Source of the DNA: Erwinia tracheiphila
Lineage (GTDB): Bacteria > Pseudomonadota > Gammaproteobacteria > Enterobacterales > Enterobacteriaceae
Length of the DNA stretch: 64,000 nt
Direction: 5' to 3'
NCBI RefSeq assembly: GCF_021365465.1
Contig: NZ_CP089932.1
Span: forward strand, 2,666,001-2,730,000
The notes under the pieces are model-generated. The model ran no database searches. It worked only from the letters and a program-made list of their open reading frames with translations, and was not told the origin of the DNA. Of the stretch, positions 1-11,885 are shown piece after piece (the stretch's first letter is position 1; every line of letters starts with the position of its first letter). A program made the position numbers and the translations under genes.

Positions 1-576
1 TTCGATGTTGATACCCGGGGCAAGGAACACGGATTTATTGATGACGCGACTGTCCTGCCGGACTTTCAGGACGATGCAGTCAGGGTAAACGATGGGACAA
101 ACGTCATCCAGTGGCCGGTTTTGCCATCCGGTGACCTGCACCATGACGGCATCAGTTACCTTTGAGACCCGCGCTGGCGAGACATCGGCGTCATACGGCT
201 CTTTGAATGCGGCCGCTATCTCGCCGGTGGTCATCCCTTTGGCGTACAACGATAAGATCGGGTTATCCATCCCGGTGCTCCGGGTCTGGTTTTTCTTCAC
301 CCGTTGCGGTTCAAAGGAGCCATCACGATCGCGCGGTATACGCAGCTCCGGCGAGCCATCGCCGGTGATAACCGTCTTTTGGGTGTGGACGTTGCAGGCG
401 TTGGTCGCCGGTCTGGGCTGATTTTTATCGTCGCCGGGGGGACGGGTCATTTCGGCGTTGAGCGCCGCCCCGACACTGATTTTTTTCAGCAGGCGCTCAA
501 ACTGACTGAGATCGTCAGGAGTTTTGAGATTTTTGGCCAGTTCGTTAGCCAGGGCCTGCGACTGTTTTTCGTCCAT
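1..576 (-). CDS. IS256-family transposase, N-terminal 192 codons (runs off window edge)
   Basis: An open frame starts at the ATG at 576 and stays open to position 1, so the gene continues outside the window. The N-terminus reads MDEKQSQALANELAKNL, followed by the family-typical stretches LRIPRDRDGSFEPQ, LSLYAKGMTT and DAVMVQV. The segment YPDCIVLKVRQDSR carries the first Asp of the IS256 DDE triad. IS256-type transposases are about 400 residues, so roughly half is visible. Several positions look substituted compared with my recollection of family members (for example RPPGDD where HLGYDK is usual), which hints at decay, but no stop or frameshift is seen here. Activity cannot be judged without the C-terminal half. 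Confidence 0.85.
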   Translation of the reverse strand, partial: MDEKQSQALANELAKNLKTPDDLSQFERLLKKISVGAALNAEMTRPPGDDKNQPRPATNACNVHTQKTVITGDGSPELRIPRDRDGSFEPQRVKKNQTRSTGMDNPILSLYAKGMTTGEIAAAFKEPYDADVSPARVSKVTDAVMVQVTGWQNRPLDDVCPIVYPDCIVLKVRQDSRVINKSVFLAPGINIE

Positions 577-870
577 AAATTAACCTGCTTTTGATGCTGG
601 ATTGAACATATCAAAATCAGGCAATTACACAAATCTATGTACTGGCTCTTACTGCCAAATTTTAACCCTCTCCTGAGGCACTGCCATCAGGTTCAGCTCT
701 GCCTCCTTGTTACTGATTTTGAGTCTTACACTACAGAGGGTGACTTCTTCTGAGGCTGTTGACGCATCCTCATGAGGTAAAGTCATCACTACCTTTCGGG
801 AAATCAGCTTTACAGTAAATCCCTAAGAAGGGCATTCGACGTCTTCTGGCTAAGTTCCTGGCCTTTCATC
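577..870. other. IS256 5' flank and unassigned spacer
   Basis: This lies between the IS256-type transposase start and the left end of the IS3-family element. The IS256 terminal repeat should lie in about the first 70 bases, but I could not fix it without the other end. I see no convincing gene in the remainder. Confidence 0.4.
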
Positions 871-2167
<1,297 letters not shown>

Positions 2168-2169
2168 TT

Positions 2170-3370
2170 TGTACTAGCTCAGACCTGATCTGACAGTTAC
2201 CGGTTATTTATACAGGTGTCTGTCAGATTACATCTGGTTCAGATTTTTTTCTGCCCAGACTCGTTTACCATCAAGTAACGTGGCCATTGGCGTACGCCCG
2301 CAGCACATTTTTCCCTGATGAGTTCGCTCATTATTGTAATGCCACAACCCGTTGTCCAGATCCGTTTGCAGGCTCTCCAGGTCTTCGTATAACTTCTTAC
2401 GGAACGTAACCTGATAAAAATCCTGCAAAATAGTTTTATGGAAGCGCTCGCAGATGCCGTTCGTCTGCGGAGACATCGCCTTCGTTTTTGTATGGTCGAT
2501 ATCGTTGATGGCCAGATACAGCTGGTAATCATGCTGCTCCACCTTACCACAGTACTCCGTTCCCCTGTCGGTCAGGATCCTCAGCATCGGCAGTCCCTGA
2601 GCCTCGTAGAACGGCAGTACGCGATCATTGAGCAGGTCTGCGGCGGTGATCGGCGTTTTACTCGTATACAGCTTGCAGTGTGCCACTTTCGAGTACGTAT
2701 CCACGAACGTCTGCTGGTAGATACGACCCACACCTTTCAGATTGCCCACGTAGAAGGTGTCCTGCGACCCGAGATAACCCGGGTGAGCAGTTTCGATTTC
2801 TCCGCTGGCCTCGTCATCGTGGGCCTTCTTCTCCAGCGCTGCGATTTGAGCGTCGGTAAGCACGATGCCTTCTCTGGCGACCTTTTCCTCAAGTGCCTTC
2901 AGGCGTTTACGGAAGTTCTCCAGGTCGTGCCGTTGCCAGATGGAGCGCACGCCGCTACCGGAGATAAACACGCCTTTTTTACGCAGCTCATTACTGGTCC
3001 GGTGTTGCCCGTGGGCCGGGAACTCAACGGCATATTCAACAACAGCGCGTTCAGTGGCTTCGTCGGCGCGGTTCTTCAGGTTGGGGACGCGGCGGTTCTG
3101 GTTAATCAGCGCATCGATGCCGCCTTCAGCAGCCAGTTCCTGATAACGGTAAAACGTGTCGCGTGACACGCCCATGATCTTGCAGGCTTTTGATACGTTA
3201 CCGAGTTCTTCGGCGAGATTGAGCAGGCCGGCTTTGTGTTTGATGATGGGATTGTTAGTATGAATCATGAGAGTTACCTCGCGTTTTGTTTAAGGATTAG
3301 ACACCCATATCAAAACCGGTAACTCTCAACCTTTCAAGGTCCAGTGTCAGATCAAGTCGCGACTAATACA
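2170..3370 (-). mobile_element. IS481-family element, copy 1 (intact, 1201 bp)
   Basis: The ends are TGTACTAG and, inverted, TGTATTAG; both continue into a shared TTGATCTGACA or CTGATCTGACA block, forming imperfect terminal repeats of about 27 bases. A 7-base target duplication GTTAATT flanks it (2163-2169 and 3371-3377). It carries a single transposase gene on the minus strand. Copy 2 at 60605-61805 has the same length and the same encoded protein and looks identical in sequence, pointing to recent transposition. Confidence 0.9.
2228..3268 (-). CDS. IS481-family transposase
   Basis: This is a 346-residue DDE transposase. The N-terminal helix-turn-helix lies at about residues 18-45 (ELGNVSKACKIMGVSRDTFYRY). 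The integrase core has Asp in QQTFVDTYSKVAHCKL, Asp in LTDRGTEYCG and Glu in TNGICERFHKT. The length is normal for the family and no lesion is visible, so it is likely functional. The start MIHTNNPIIKH is preceded by a purine-rich GAGGTAAC site. The encoded protein is the same as that at 60707-61747. Confidence 0.95.
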   Translation of the reverse strand: MIHTNNPIIKHKAGLLNLAEELGNVSKACKIMGVSRDTFYRYQELAAEGGIDALINQNRRVPNLKNRADEATERAVVEYAVEFPAHGQHRTSNELRKKGVFISGSGVRSIWQRHDLENFRKRLKALEEKVAREGIVLTDAQIAALEKKAHDDEASGEIETAHPGYLGSQDTFYVGNLKGVGRIYQQTFVDTYSKVAHCKLYTSKTPITAADLLNDRVLPFYEAQGLPMLRILTDRGTEYCGKVEQHDYQLYLAINDIDHTKTKAMSPQTNGICERFHKTILQDFYQVTFRKKLYEDLESLQTDLDNGLWHYNNERTHQGKMCCGRTPMATLLDGKRVWAEKNLNQM

Positions 3371-3823
3371 GTTAATTTCTCAGGAAATCATTCACATTGC
3401 CCGTAGCAAAGCCCCCAGAAAGCGTAAACCCACGCCCTCGTCCCGACGCGCTATACCCGGATATCCTAAGCGTTTTCTGGTGTCCATTCCGCCCCGGAGC
3501 GATTATGACGACCCCGACGAGTTTTTTTACGACACTCCGCAGGATGCCATTCGTCACTGTGTCCACCTGGGGCCACAGTTTTTCCTCGATACACACTTCG
3601 ACCCGCCTCTCGTCTGCATCATCCGCGGCTTTGAGCCGCCTGACTCACCCGACGGCGATGTCGTCCTTGAGTCCATGCCAGCCGATGTGTTTATTATCGC
3701 CACAGAATCCGGCATGCTGCCGGTGACCTTCGCTCCCTGGGATAAACACACCGACAACTGGGCCGATGACTGTGACGACTGGCACTATAATACCGGTGCC
3801 ACTGCAGAGCGATAATCCGCCGC

Positions 3824-5038
3824 ATGTATATCCCGCGCCCGGCAAAACTGCTGTTCACCACTGATGACGCCTGGAACCGGTATATGGATAAACACGGGGA
3901 CACCCTCAGCCCCTGGACCGTACTCTGCGTCGAGCGCATGCTCGCCTGCGGCACTGCTGCCATGGGGGTGAAGCGATACTGCTGCGCCTCCCCGGACTGC
4001 ACCCACACCCGCTTCTTCTGCCAGACCTGTAAATCAAAAGGCTGCAGCTCCTGCGGACATAAGGCCACGGAGCAGTGGATTACAGAGCAACAGCAAATTC
4101 TGCCCGACTGCGACTGGCAGCATATCACCTTCACCATGCCCCATCTGCTGTGGCCCTTTTTCAACAATAACTGGCCTCTGCTCAATGCCCTGTTCCGCGC
4201 AGCCACCCGCGCCATGCTCCGCTGGGCCAGAAAACAGGGTGTGGAAGTCGGTATCTTCTGCGCCCTGCACACCTACGGTCGCCAGCTCAACCAGCATCCC
4301 CACATTCATCTCTCCGTCACCCGCGGCGGGCTTGATATTAAACACGGCGTATGGCGCGACCTCTTCTTTAAAAAGCATGCCGTGGAGGAAATCTGGCGCG
4401 GAGCCGTCATCCGGCTGCTGCGCCACAGCTATGACCTGATTAACCCCGGCAGGCTGCCGGGGCTGGGGCATATCCACGACAAAAAACAGTGGCTGCGCTA
4501 TCTGCAGGCGCAGTACGGGCGCCGCTGGAAGGTCCACTTCGCGAAGAAGACCCGGGGGGCCTGGCGGAGCGTCAAATATCTGGGCCGGTACCTGAAACGG
4601 CCCCCCGTGTCGGCGGCGAAGCTGAGGCACTACAGCGGCGGCGCGGTGGTGCACCACTATTACGACCACCGTACGCAGCAGTACCGGCAGCAGACGCTGA
4701 CGCAGGAAGATATGATCGGACGTTATATCAGCCATATCCCGGCGAAGCATTTTAAGATGGTGCGTTATTACGGTTTTTTATCAAACCGTAAACGGGGTAG
4801 CCTGCTGCCGAAGGTGTATGAAGCCCTGGAGATGGAAGCGCGGAAAAAACCGGAGAAGCCCGGCTTCGCCGCGCTGATGAAAGAATTTCTGCGCACGGAT
4901 CCGTACAAATGCATTCTGTGCGGCAACCGACTGCGCTTCAGCAGTGCGCAGGCCGGGAGGCACGCGTCGGAGTTGGTGGCAGAAAGACTGCATAACATCG
5001 ACCGGAAACGATGGCTTCTGGCACAGACTGCGGGATAA
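3824..5038 (+). CDS. IS91-family Y2 rolling-circle transposase
   Basis: The protein has 404 residues. A Cys-rich zinc-binding region lies at about residues 53-77 (RYCCASPDC, then CQTCKSKGCSSCG), the HUH motif is HPHIH at 158-162, and the paired Tyr motif Y-x3-Y is in KYLGRYLKR (252 and 256). These are the hallmarks of the IS91 group, which nicks and transfers one strand by a rolling-circle mechanism. The frame is full length with all motifs, so the enzyme may still be active. It starts 8 bases after the accessory frame stops. The element's termini decide whether it can still move. Confidence 0.9.
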   Translation: MYIPRPAKLLFTTDDAWNRYMDKHGDTLSPWTVLCVERMLACGTAAMGVKRYCCASPDCTHTRFFCQTCKSKGCSSCGHKATEQWITEQQQILPDCDWQHITFTMPHLLWPFFNNNWPLLNALFRAATRAMLRWARKQGVEVGIFCALHTYGRQLNQHPHIHLSVTRGGLDIKHGVWRDLFFKKHAVEEIWRGAVIRLLRHSYDLINPGRLPGLGHIHDKKQWLRYLQAQYGRRWKVHFAKKTRGAWRSVKYLGRYLKRPPVSAAKLRHYSGGAVVHHYYDHRTQQYRQQTLTQEDMIGRYISHIPAKHFKMVRYYGFLSNRKRGSLLPKVYEALEMEARKKPEKPGFAALMKEFLRTDPYKCILCGNRLRFSSAQAGRHASELVAERLHNIDRKRWLLAQTAG

Positions 5039-5187
5039 GTGCGTCTGAAAAACAGCTTTCAGGTTAAAAACGCGCCGCAAATGCCATTTTATGACCATAA
5101 CGTTCCCGATGGCACATCATTACTGCATTACAGACACTGCTGCTCATGGTCAGGAAATTTTTAAAACGATGATTCAGTTTCCTAACC

Positions 5188-5678
5188 ATGAACGCCGATT
5201 ACGGCGGCGGATCTACTGAATGACCGTGTGTTGCCGTTTTATGAGTTTCATGGTTTGCCGATGCCGAGGATACTCACTGACAGAGGCACAGAGTACTGTG
5301 GCAAAGTGGAGCAGCATGACTACCCGCTTTATCTGGCAATAAATGATATCGACCACACGAAAACCAAAGCGATGTCACCGCAGACCAACGGTACCTGCGA
5401 GCGGTTCCACCGGACGATATTGCAGGCGTTTTATCAGGTGACGTTCCGCAAAAAACTGTATGGCGCTCTCGACGCACTACAATCAGGTCTTGATGAATGG
5501 TTGGCTCACTATAATAATGAGCGACCCCATCAGGGGAAAATGTGCTGTGGGCGAACGCCAATGGAAACATTACTTGATGGAAAGCGCATCCGGGCTGAGA
5601 AGAATTTAAGCCAGATGTAATCTGACAGATACCTGTATAAATAACCGGTAACTGTCAGATCAGGTCTGAGCTAGTACA
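5188..5678 (+). mobile_element. IS481-family 3' fragment (older, diverged copy)
   Basis: This is the terminal third of an IS481 element related to copies 1 and 2, ending in the shared terminal repeat (GAGCTAGTACA, 5668-5678). It encodes the transposase C-terminus from PITAADLLNDRVLPFY to the stop at 5618-5620. Many silent and some amino-acid differences from the intact copies show it is an older resident. Its 5' part is missing and replaced by the IS91 right end. Confidence 0.85.
5190..5620 (+). pseudogene. IS481 transposase, C-terminal fragment
   Basis: About 140 residues are left. The second Asp (LTDRGTEYCG) and the Glu (TNGTCERFHRT) are kept, but the HTH domain and the first Asp are missing, so it cannot be active. 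The sequence differs from the intact copies at scattered sites (for example EWLAHYNNERP versus NGLWHYNNERT). Confidence 0.85.
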
Positions 5679-5864
5679 CGTAATAAAAACTCCATTTACC
5701 AGCAGAAATCAGGCGCTCAACTCACAGTCATCGGCAACTAAACTCAATTTAAATAACCTGTTTTCGCTAAAATTTTTGCCAGAATGGTTAAAGACGATGC
5801 TTCTTTGAGCGAACGAACAAATTTAACGAGATTATAACTAAATTTTATTCTCTTTAGAAAAAAC

Positions 5865-5890
5865 TTTGTGTAATACTTGTAACGCTACAT
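5865..5890 (+). promoter_or_regulatory. lpp promoter
   Basis: The stretch ACTTTGTGTAATACTTGTAA (5865-5884) and the leader that follows match my recollection of the E. coli lpp promoter and transcript start almost base for base. The -10 element is TAATACT at 5871-5877. The region upstream (5680-5864) is AT-rich, as expected for this very strong promoter, and I see no gene in it. Confidence 0.8.
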
Positions 5891-5918
5891 GGAGATTAAC
5901 TCAATCTAGAGGGTATAA

Positions 5919-6158
<240 letters not shown>

Positions 6159-6174
6159 GAGCTCTGATACTGAA

Positions 6175-6204
6175 AATGGCGCGCATTGTGCGCCATTTTT
6201 TACT
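6175..6204 (+). terminator. lpp intrinsic terminator
   Basis: The inverted repeat TGGCGCGCATTGTGCGCCA is followed by TTTTTTA right after the lpp stop, the same arrangement as the E. coli lpp terminator. Confidence 0.9.
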
Positions 6205-6597
6205 CCTGTTCCCTCAGTTCTCTCTGCACATGCCCCTTTGCCAGCCTTACTCAGCCTCTCCGCTACGTATCAGAACTCTCCAGACCATTTTTAACTGTTA
6301 TCACATTAGCAAAGATGACTGTGATAAAGCACTTAAGGCCGCCTGCGGGTAAACAGAAACGATAAAGATGAATTACTTACCCCGTGCCACTGAAATACCC
6401 ATTTTAGTACCACTCAAGTATTGATACTTCGGCTGAACGTTCACTTTCGAGCTCTGCATGCTCAGGAGTCATTCGCACTTGCCCTGCTGTACTCGTTCAG
6501 TCATTTCCCGGCGACCTCGTATTTAAAACGCTTGTGGGAACCGCCACGCGGAAAGCATTGAACTGTTGCTAAAACACACTGAAAGTCGATCACATAA
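6205..6597. other. Spacer between lpp and IS66 remnant
   Basis: Roughly 390 bases with no recognisable gene. Short frames present have no homologue that I recognise. ldtE, normally here on the minus strand, is not detectable in any frame. Confidence 0.4.
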
Positions 6598-6684
6598 GTA
6601 AGCGGTCAGCTCGTACCGTATTGATGTTTATGCTGATGTCAGATCAACATTCCATGGGAGAAGTTCTTCAACACGGTTAGATGG

Positions 6685-8216
6685 CTAGTCTGGTAACACA
6701 CCCAGTACATGACGCAACCAGGCTTCAGGATCTACGCCATTCAGCTTGCAGGTACCCAGCAGACTGTACAGCATGGCTCCTCGTTCACCACCTCGCGCCG
6801 AACCGAAGAACATCCAGTTTTTTCTGCCAACCGCGACGGCTCTGATGGCACGCTCTGCAGCATTATTGTCTATTTCCACATGTCCGTCGTGGCAGTAGCA
6901 ACACAACGCATCCCAGTGGTTTTCTATATACGCGAACGCTTTGCTCAACCGTGATTTTTTCGACAGCGTCTTTTGTTTTTCATCTATCAGCGCTTTCAGC
7001 GACATCATTAGCGGCAGGTTTTTCTCCTGTCTGACTGCCTTCCGCCATTCTGCTCTTTGTCCGCGTATTTCTGCTTCTGTTGCATACAGCGCTCTGATTA
7101 GCGCCAGAGCCTGTATCAGCGTCAGGTTTTTCCGGGCATTTATCCAGATGTCATAGATCTTTCTACGGGCATGGGGCCATGCAACCCGCTCTTTTCAGAG
7201 GCGGGCCATTTTCTCTTTGCGTGGTGAACTGACTGTTGTATGCCGCATATCCATCAACCTGGAGCACCTTCCCCCCGAACCCGGCGAGATGCTCTTCAGC
7301 GTATTTGCCGTTACGCCCTACACTCCAGGCGAACCAGACCGCCGATGGTGAGTGAGTTCCGAAGAGGCGTTCATCCCTGACATACGCCCAGATGTGGCTC
7401 CTTTCTGTTTTTGTTTTTCCGGGTGACTGTACCTGTACCGGCATTTCGTCTGCATGAAGCGACCAGGCCCCCATAATATAGTTGTATAACGCTTCATCCA
7501 GCGGTTCGGGCAGACGACAGCTGGCTTCAACCCAGCCAGAGAGGAGTGAGCGGCTGAGCTGGCTCCCCTGGCGGGCTAACATCTCTGACAGCCAGTTCAG
7601 TGGCAGATGATCACAGTATTTTGAGATTAACATCCAGGCCAGCAGGCCTTTCCCGGCGATCCGCGCTCGATGGGGTGTGATGGTGCCGCTGCCTGCACGA
7701 TACAGTCACACTTCATACAGACATATTTTTCGCGGATCGTACGGATAACTTTCAGTGCGGCACTCAGCATTTCCAGTTGCTCTGCACTGTCTTCTCCCAG
7801 ACAGGCAAGACGCCCGCCACACTCAGGGCAACATTCATCCGGTGAGGACAACCTTTTTATTTCACGGGTAAGATGCTCCGGGAACGGTCTGAGCTGACGG
7901 GGAGTCGTGGATCATTCTCTCGCTCCACCTGTTCATCATTTTTCTGCACCAGAGAATCCAGCTTACTTTCAAGATCGGTTTTCTGTTGCTGTAGCTTCTC
8001 TGACCGGCTTCCGAACAACATCCGGCTGAGTTTATCCAGCTGTGAGCGAAGTTCTTCCGCCTCCTGCTCGTGCTCTGTCGCTTTGTTTTCTGCCTGTTTC
8101 AGGGCGTAGCGTAGCTCAGCCTCTGTTTTGCTGTTGAGGCTGAGCTGGATATTCTGTTGCCTGATAAGTGCTTCCAGCTCGGCAATATGGATTAGAGGAT
8201 CCTGATGCATACTCAT
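6685..8216 (-). pseudogene. IS66-family transposase TnpC, three frameshifts
   Basis: Four frame pieces together make one TnpC: a coiled-coil N-terminus from 8216 (MSMHQDPLIHIAELEALIRQ), a zinc-ribbon piece (CCPECGG, CMKCDC), the DDE core with HADEMPVQV and DGYAAYN, and the end with HVEIDNNAAERAIR (Glu). Single-base losses near 7890-7905 and 7665 and an extra C in the CCCC run near 7172 separate them. All catalytic residues are still written in the DNA, so decay is recent, but no intact protein can be made. Confidence 0.85.
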
Positions 8217-8238
8217 ATTTATAATATGGGTATCTTTT

Positions 8239-8571
8239 TTACAACATGTTCAGCAGGTTAGTGCGTTTCTGACGAACGGGTTGTCGCCAGTCGAACCGCT
8301 CAGGCAGAAGAGCCAGCTGGCTGCGGGTAAGTGATATTTTTCCGTCCTGAGCTGAAGTCCAGACAAAGTGACCCTCTTCCAGGCGTTTGGTATACAGGTT
8401 CATCCCGTCGTGGTCGGCCCAGAGCACTTTCACCATATCGCCTTTACGCCCCCGGAAGATGAAGATGTGACCTGAGTGAGGATTTTCATCCAGAACACTT
8501 TGTATCTGTTCACCAGGGCCATTGAAGCTTCGTCGCATATCGGTTACACCAGCGACCAGCCAGATACGCAT
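8239..8571 (-). CDS. IS66-family accessory protein TnpB
   Basis: 110 residues with the family hallmark MRIWLVAGVTDMRRSFNG and the conserved FIFRGRKGDMVKVLWAD segment. It ends VRQKRTNLLNML. TnpB is required for IS66 transposition, but its biochemical role is unclear. The frame is full length. The gene cannot support movement here because tnpC is broken and tnpA is missing. Confidence 0.85.
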   Translation of the reverse strand: MRIWLVAGVTDMRRSFNGPGEQIQSVLDENPHSGHIFIFRGRKGDMVKVLWADHDGMNLYTKRLEEGHFVWTSAQDGKISLTRSQLALLPERFDWRQPVRQKRTNLLNML

Positions 8572-8600
8572 ATCAGAAGGAACATTCGCCTGTTAAACCA

Positions 8601-8939
8601 TTAATATCGATGACCACCCGATGTACTCAGGGCCAGTCATTGATGCCCTGCTTCTTCGCGCTATGGCCTCTGGCTCATGACCACACTGTGCATTTATTTG
8701 AACACGGAAAAGTTGTCGACGTTTTTGACACATCCCGGTTGTTCTTTCTCCGCGTGCGCCACCACCAGTATTGATACGGCAGGAATTCTTGATATTGTCG
8801 GCCAGAATGCACCGGGCGGCTGAAAACCGACACTTTTTTATAACCGTGAAGGAATATTCAGTGAGGAAAAGGATATGAGGATGAAGGATACGCAAAAAGT
8901 GCAGCCACTTCTCACCCACAGGGCAGGAAGTGGAGTAAT
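8601..8939. other. Unassigned DNA between IS66 remnant and sufE
   Basis: About 340 bases. ldtE should begin here next to sufE, but neither its signal peptide nor its LysM or YkuD motifs can be read in any frame. A 108-codon minus-strand frame (8593-8919) shows no recognisable domain. This may be debris left after the IS66-associated deletion. Confidence 0.4.
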
Positions 8940-9362
8940 TTAGTTTTCGATGACGGCCTGCGCTTTCTGGCGAATGGCGCGTATCATCGCTTCAAGTCCC
9001 TGTGAACGTGACGGTGTCAGATGCTGAACCAGGGCCAGTTGTTCAAACCACGGGCGAACATCAAAAGTAAGAATTTCGTCCGCGGTCATCTGTTGGTATA
9101 AGACAAAAACAACGGCAATAAGGCCCTTAACGATAGCAGCATCGCTGTCACCATTAAGTATCACCCGATGATTCTCATCGATGGTCATCAGGATCCAGAC
9201 CTGGCTCTGGCAACCAGAAATGATGTTTTCATCGGTGTGTGCCCATTCAGGCAGTTCGGGTAAGAGTGCACCCAGTTCAATCACATACAGATACTTTTCT
9301 TCCCAGTCAGCGCAACGGCCAAAGTTGCGTACCAGTTTTTCTCTATCTGGCAGGCTTGCCAT
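8940..9362 (-). CDS. sufE: Cysteine desulfuration protein SufE
   Basis: 140 residues. SufE accepts the persulfide sulfur from SufS on its conserved Cys (Cys51, in [10 protein letters not shown]) and passes it to the SufBCD scaffold in the cytosol. The length matches the family. It is the last gene of the suf operon, 22 bases after sufS. No terminator is visible directly downstream, where unassigned DNA begins. Confidence 0.97.
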   Translation of the reverse strand: MASLPDREKLVRNFGRCADWEEKYLYVIELGALLPELPEWAHTDENIISGCQSQVWILMTIDENHRVILNGDSDAAIVKGLIAVVFVLYQQMTADEILTFDVRPWFEQLALVQHLTPSRSQGLEAMIRAIRQKAQAVIEN

Positions 9363-9384
9363 ACTTTCTCCCTTGCTGCTGAGT

Positions 9385-10605
9385 TCAGCCCAGCAGGCGA
9401 TGTATACGTGTCAGACCAGCCACCAGGCGGTCGACCTCTTCCTCGCTATTATACAAAACAAACGAGGCCCGACACATTGTCGACACGCCATAGTGGTTCA
9501 TCAACGGCATGGCGCAATGGTGCCCGGTACGAATGGCAATACCATAGCGATCCAGGAAGCTGCCAACATCATAGGCGTGGTGCTGGCCCAGATTGAATGC
9601 AATCACCCCGGCCCGTTCACGTGGCCCATAAATCTGCAAATCTGGCACCCGGGAGAGCTTATCCATGGCATAACGCATTAATACCTGTTCGCGCTGCTGG
9701 ATGACATCAAGGCCGAGTTCACTGACCCAGCGGAGCGCCGCACCCAGTCCGATAATGCCTCCGGTATTTGGTGAACCTGCTTCAAAACGCCAGGGGGCTG
9801 CTGCATAGGTGGTTCCTTCTGTCAGGCTAACGCAAGCAATCATTGATCCACCTCCTTCCCAGGGTGGCATCTGATCCAATAACGCTTTACGTCCGTACAA
9901 AATGCCAATGCCAGACGGACCATAAATTTTATGTCCTGAAAAGACATAAAAATCGCAGCCCAGCGACTGCACATCAACCTGTTCATGCATCACCGCCTGA
10001 GCACCATCAATTAGGGTGACGATGCCCGCCGCTTTTGCACAGGCTATCAGCTCTTTCACCGGGTTAACCGTTCCCAACACGTTTGAAACATGCGTTACCG
10101 CAAGCATGCGCGTGCGACTGTCGATAAGGGATGGCAAGGATGACAGATCCAGTTCACCCGTTTCGCTAAGGGGGATAAAACGGACTTCCGCACCGATTCG
10201 TTGGGCGACCATCTGCCAGGGAACGATATTAGCGTGATGCTCCATGGCAGTGATAAGAATATTATCTCCCGGCTGCAGCTGACTTCCCCCCCAGCTTGAA
10301 GCAACAAGGTTAATCGCTTCAGTAGTGCCTTTGGCGAAAACGATCTCTTCCGCTGAGGCGGCATTAAGAAAAGCAGCCGCCTGCACACGCACATTTTCCA
10401 TCTCAGTTGTAGCTTCGCCACTTAACGTATGAATACCCCGATGAACCGCAGCGTACCCGTGCTGATAGAAATGGCTTTCTGCCTCGATAACCGCTAACGG
10501 TTTCTGGGCGCTGGCGGCACTGTCCAGATAAGCCAGAGGCTGACCATTGACTTCCCTTGCCAGTACGGGAAAATCATCCCTGATGCGCGCCAGGTCAAAA
10601 CTCAT
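9385..10605 (-). CDS. sufS: Cysteine desulfurase SufS
   Basis: 406 residues, a PLP enzyme that removes sulfur from cysteine (and selenium from selenocysteine). The PLP Lys is K226 in [10 protein letters not shown], and the catalytic Cys is C364 in RTGHHCAMP. The start overlaps the sufD stop by four bases (ATGA), indicating translational coupling. With SufE it supplies sulfur to SufBC2D under oxidative stress or iron limitation. Confidence 0.98.
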   Translation of the reverse strand: MSFDLARIRDDFPVLAREVNGQPLAYLDSAASAQKPLAVIEAESHFYQHGYAAVHRGIHTLSGEATTEMENVRVQAAAFLNAASAEEIVFAKGTTEAINLVASSWGGSQLQPGDNILITAMEHHANIVPWQMVAQRIGAEVRFIPLSETGELDLSSLPSLIDSRTRMLAVTHVSNVLGTVNPVKELIACAKAAGIVTLIDGAQAVMHEQVDVQSLGCDFYVFSGHKIYGPSGIGILYGRKALLDQMPPWEGGGSMIACVSLTEGTTYAAAPWRFEAGSPNTGGIIGLGAALRWVSELGLDVIQQREQVLMRYAMDKLSRVPDLQIYGPRERAGVIAFNLGQHHAYDVGSFLDRYGIAIRTGHHCAMPLMNHYGVSTMCRASFVLYNSEEEVDRLVAGLTRIHRLLG

Positions 10606-11885
10606 TTAATGCCTCCGGGGAAGCGATGCGCGATGCGCTGCATCACGGCGTTCTTCAGCACTTCATCGGTAATGGCTTCCGTTAGCTCTGCGGCGAACGC
10701 ATAAATGATCATGCGTTGGGCAGATGCTTCGCTGATACCGCGAGCACGCAGATAAAACATCTGCTCGTCGTCAATACGACCAATAGTCGCTCCGTGGCTA
10801 CATTTCACATCGTCAGCGTAGATTTCCAGCTGGGGTTTGGTATCCACTTCAGCGAGCCGTCCTAACAACAGGTTGTTGTTAGTCATCTGCCCATCCGTTT
10901 TCAGCGCATATTTCGCCACTTTAATATGTCCATTGAACACAGCTCGCGCTTTATCACGCACGATGGTCTTATGCATCTGACGGCTCAGGCAGTGGCCCTT
11001 ATTATGTTCAAGATAGGTGCGGCTGTCACACACCTCTTTTTCCACGGGCAGCATCAGGCTATTAATGCCCAGCTCGCTGCCCTCACCGTTAAGCTGCACG
11101 CTGGTGTTATGACGAGCCAAACCGCTACCAAGCAGGAAAGTATCGCTTTGCACTCGCGCATCACGACCAATAACCAGATCGTTATGCGAGAAGTGATAGC
11201 TGCTGGTATGTTCAAAAGCCAGTTTGTAGTGATTCAAAACGGCGTTATTACCCACGGCTGCGGTAAAACGCGCACCAGTGAAATGCGAGGCTTCGTCGAG
11301 GCTGACATAGTGCTCAATTACCGTGGCACTGGCTGCCTCACCCAGCTGCAAATGGTGACGATAATGTGACGTGTTCATCTGTGACGGAGCGCTACCGCTG
11401 CTGATATGCAAAAGATACAGCGCCCGCGCTGCTGTCTTTCCACGCGGCAGATGAATGGTGGTCACCTCGTCTGCCAGGCTTTCCGTCAGGTGCAAGAAAA
11501 CTTCAGGCTGCACCGGCGTACTCAGCTCGCGCCGGTCAGACGTGCGAGAAACCTGGATATTAAAAAGATCGAGGGTTTTATCGCTTAATTCCGCATTGAA
11601 ACGTCCATCAACAAACACCAACTTTACCGCGTCAATATTGAGCACCAGCCCGGCAACATCACTTGCGCTAAGGCCTGACGCAGCGGGCAAAACAAAGTGC
11701 TGCGCCAGCAGGCCATCAAGCGGCGTATATTTCCAGTTTTCATGCTTTCGCGTCGGCAAGCCTAAGCGCAACACCTGCTGCCAGTGCTGTTGGGCCTGCA
11801 TTGAGCGATGCTCTCTGCTGCTCTCAAACAGGTGATGCCACTCCTGCAGAGCATTTTCATTACTCCTGGTCGGTAAGCCAGCCAT
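10602..11885 (-). CDS. sufD: Fe-S cluster assembly protein SufD
   Basis: 427 residues. SufD is the structural partner of SufB in the SufBC2D scaffold and helps iron entry. The C-terminal half has the shared SufB/SufD beta-helix core ([20 protein letters not shown], with the conserved His). The start [20 protein letters not shown] matches the family and lies inside the end of sufC (26-base overlap). Confidence 0.97.
   Translation of the reverse strand: MAGLPTRSNENALQEWHHLFESSREHRSMQAQQHWQQVLRLGLPTRKHENWKYTPLDGLLAQHFVLPAASGLSASDVAGLVLNIDAVKLVFVDGRFNAELSDKTLDLFNIQVSRTSDRRELSTPVQPEVFLHLTESLADEVTTIHLPRGKTAARALYLLHISSGSAPSQMNTSHYRHHLQLGEAASATVIEHYVSLDEASHFTGARFTAAVGNNAVLNHYKLAFEHTSSYHFSHNDLVIGRDARVQSDTFLLGSGLARHNTSVQLNGEGSELGINSLMLPVEKEVCDSRTYLEHNKGHCLSRQMHKTIVRDKARAVFNGHIKVAKYALKTDGQMTNNNLLLGRLAEVDTKPQLEIYADDVKCSHGATIGRIDDEQMFYLRARGISEASAQRMIIYAFAAELTEAITDEVLKNAVMQRIAHRFPGGIK

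Larger units (their letters stand above)
6598..8600 (-). mobile_element. IS66-family element, decayed
   Basis: tnpB and a broken tnpC lie on the minus strand. A plausible right terminus GTAAGCGGTCAGC begins at 6598 (IS66 ends commonly start GTAAGCG). No matching inverted end is found beyond tnpB, and tnpA is absent, so the element has lost its tnpA side at about 8600. No target duplication could be assigned. Confidence 0.7.

Noticed and set aside
2438..3166. 242-codon plus-strand frame (and its mirror at 60809-61537)
   Set aside because: It is antisense to the IS481 transposase, repeats wherever the element is, and shows no protein-like features; a shadow of the real gene.
4034..4750. 238-codon minus-strand frame
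   Set aside because: Antisense to the IS91-type transposase, which has the HUH and Y2 motifs; composition reflects the opposite strand.
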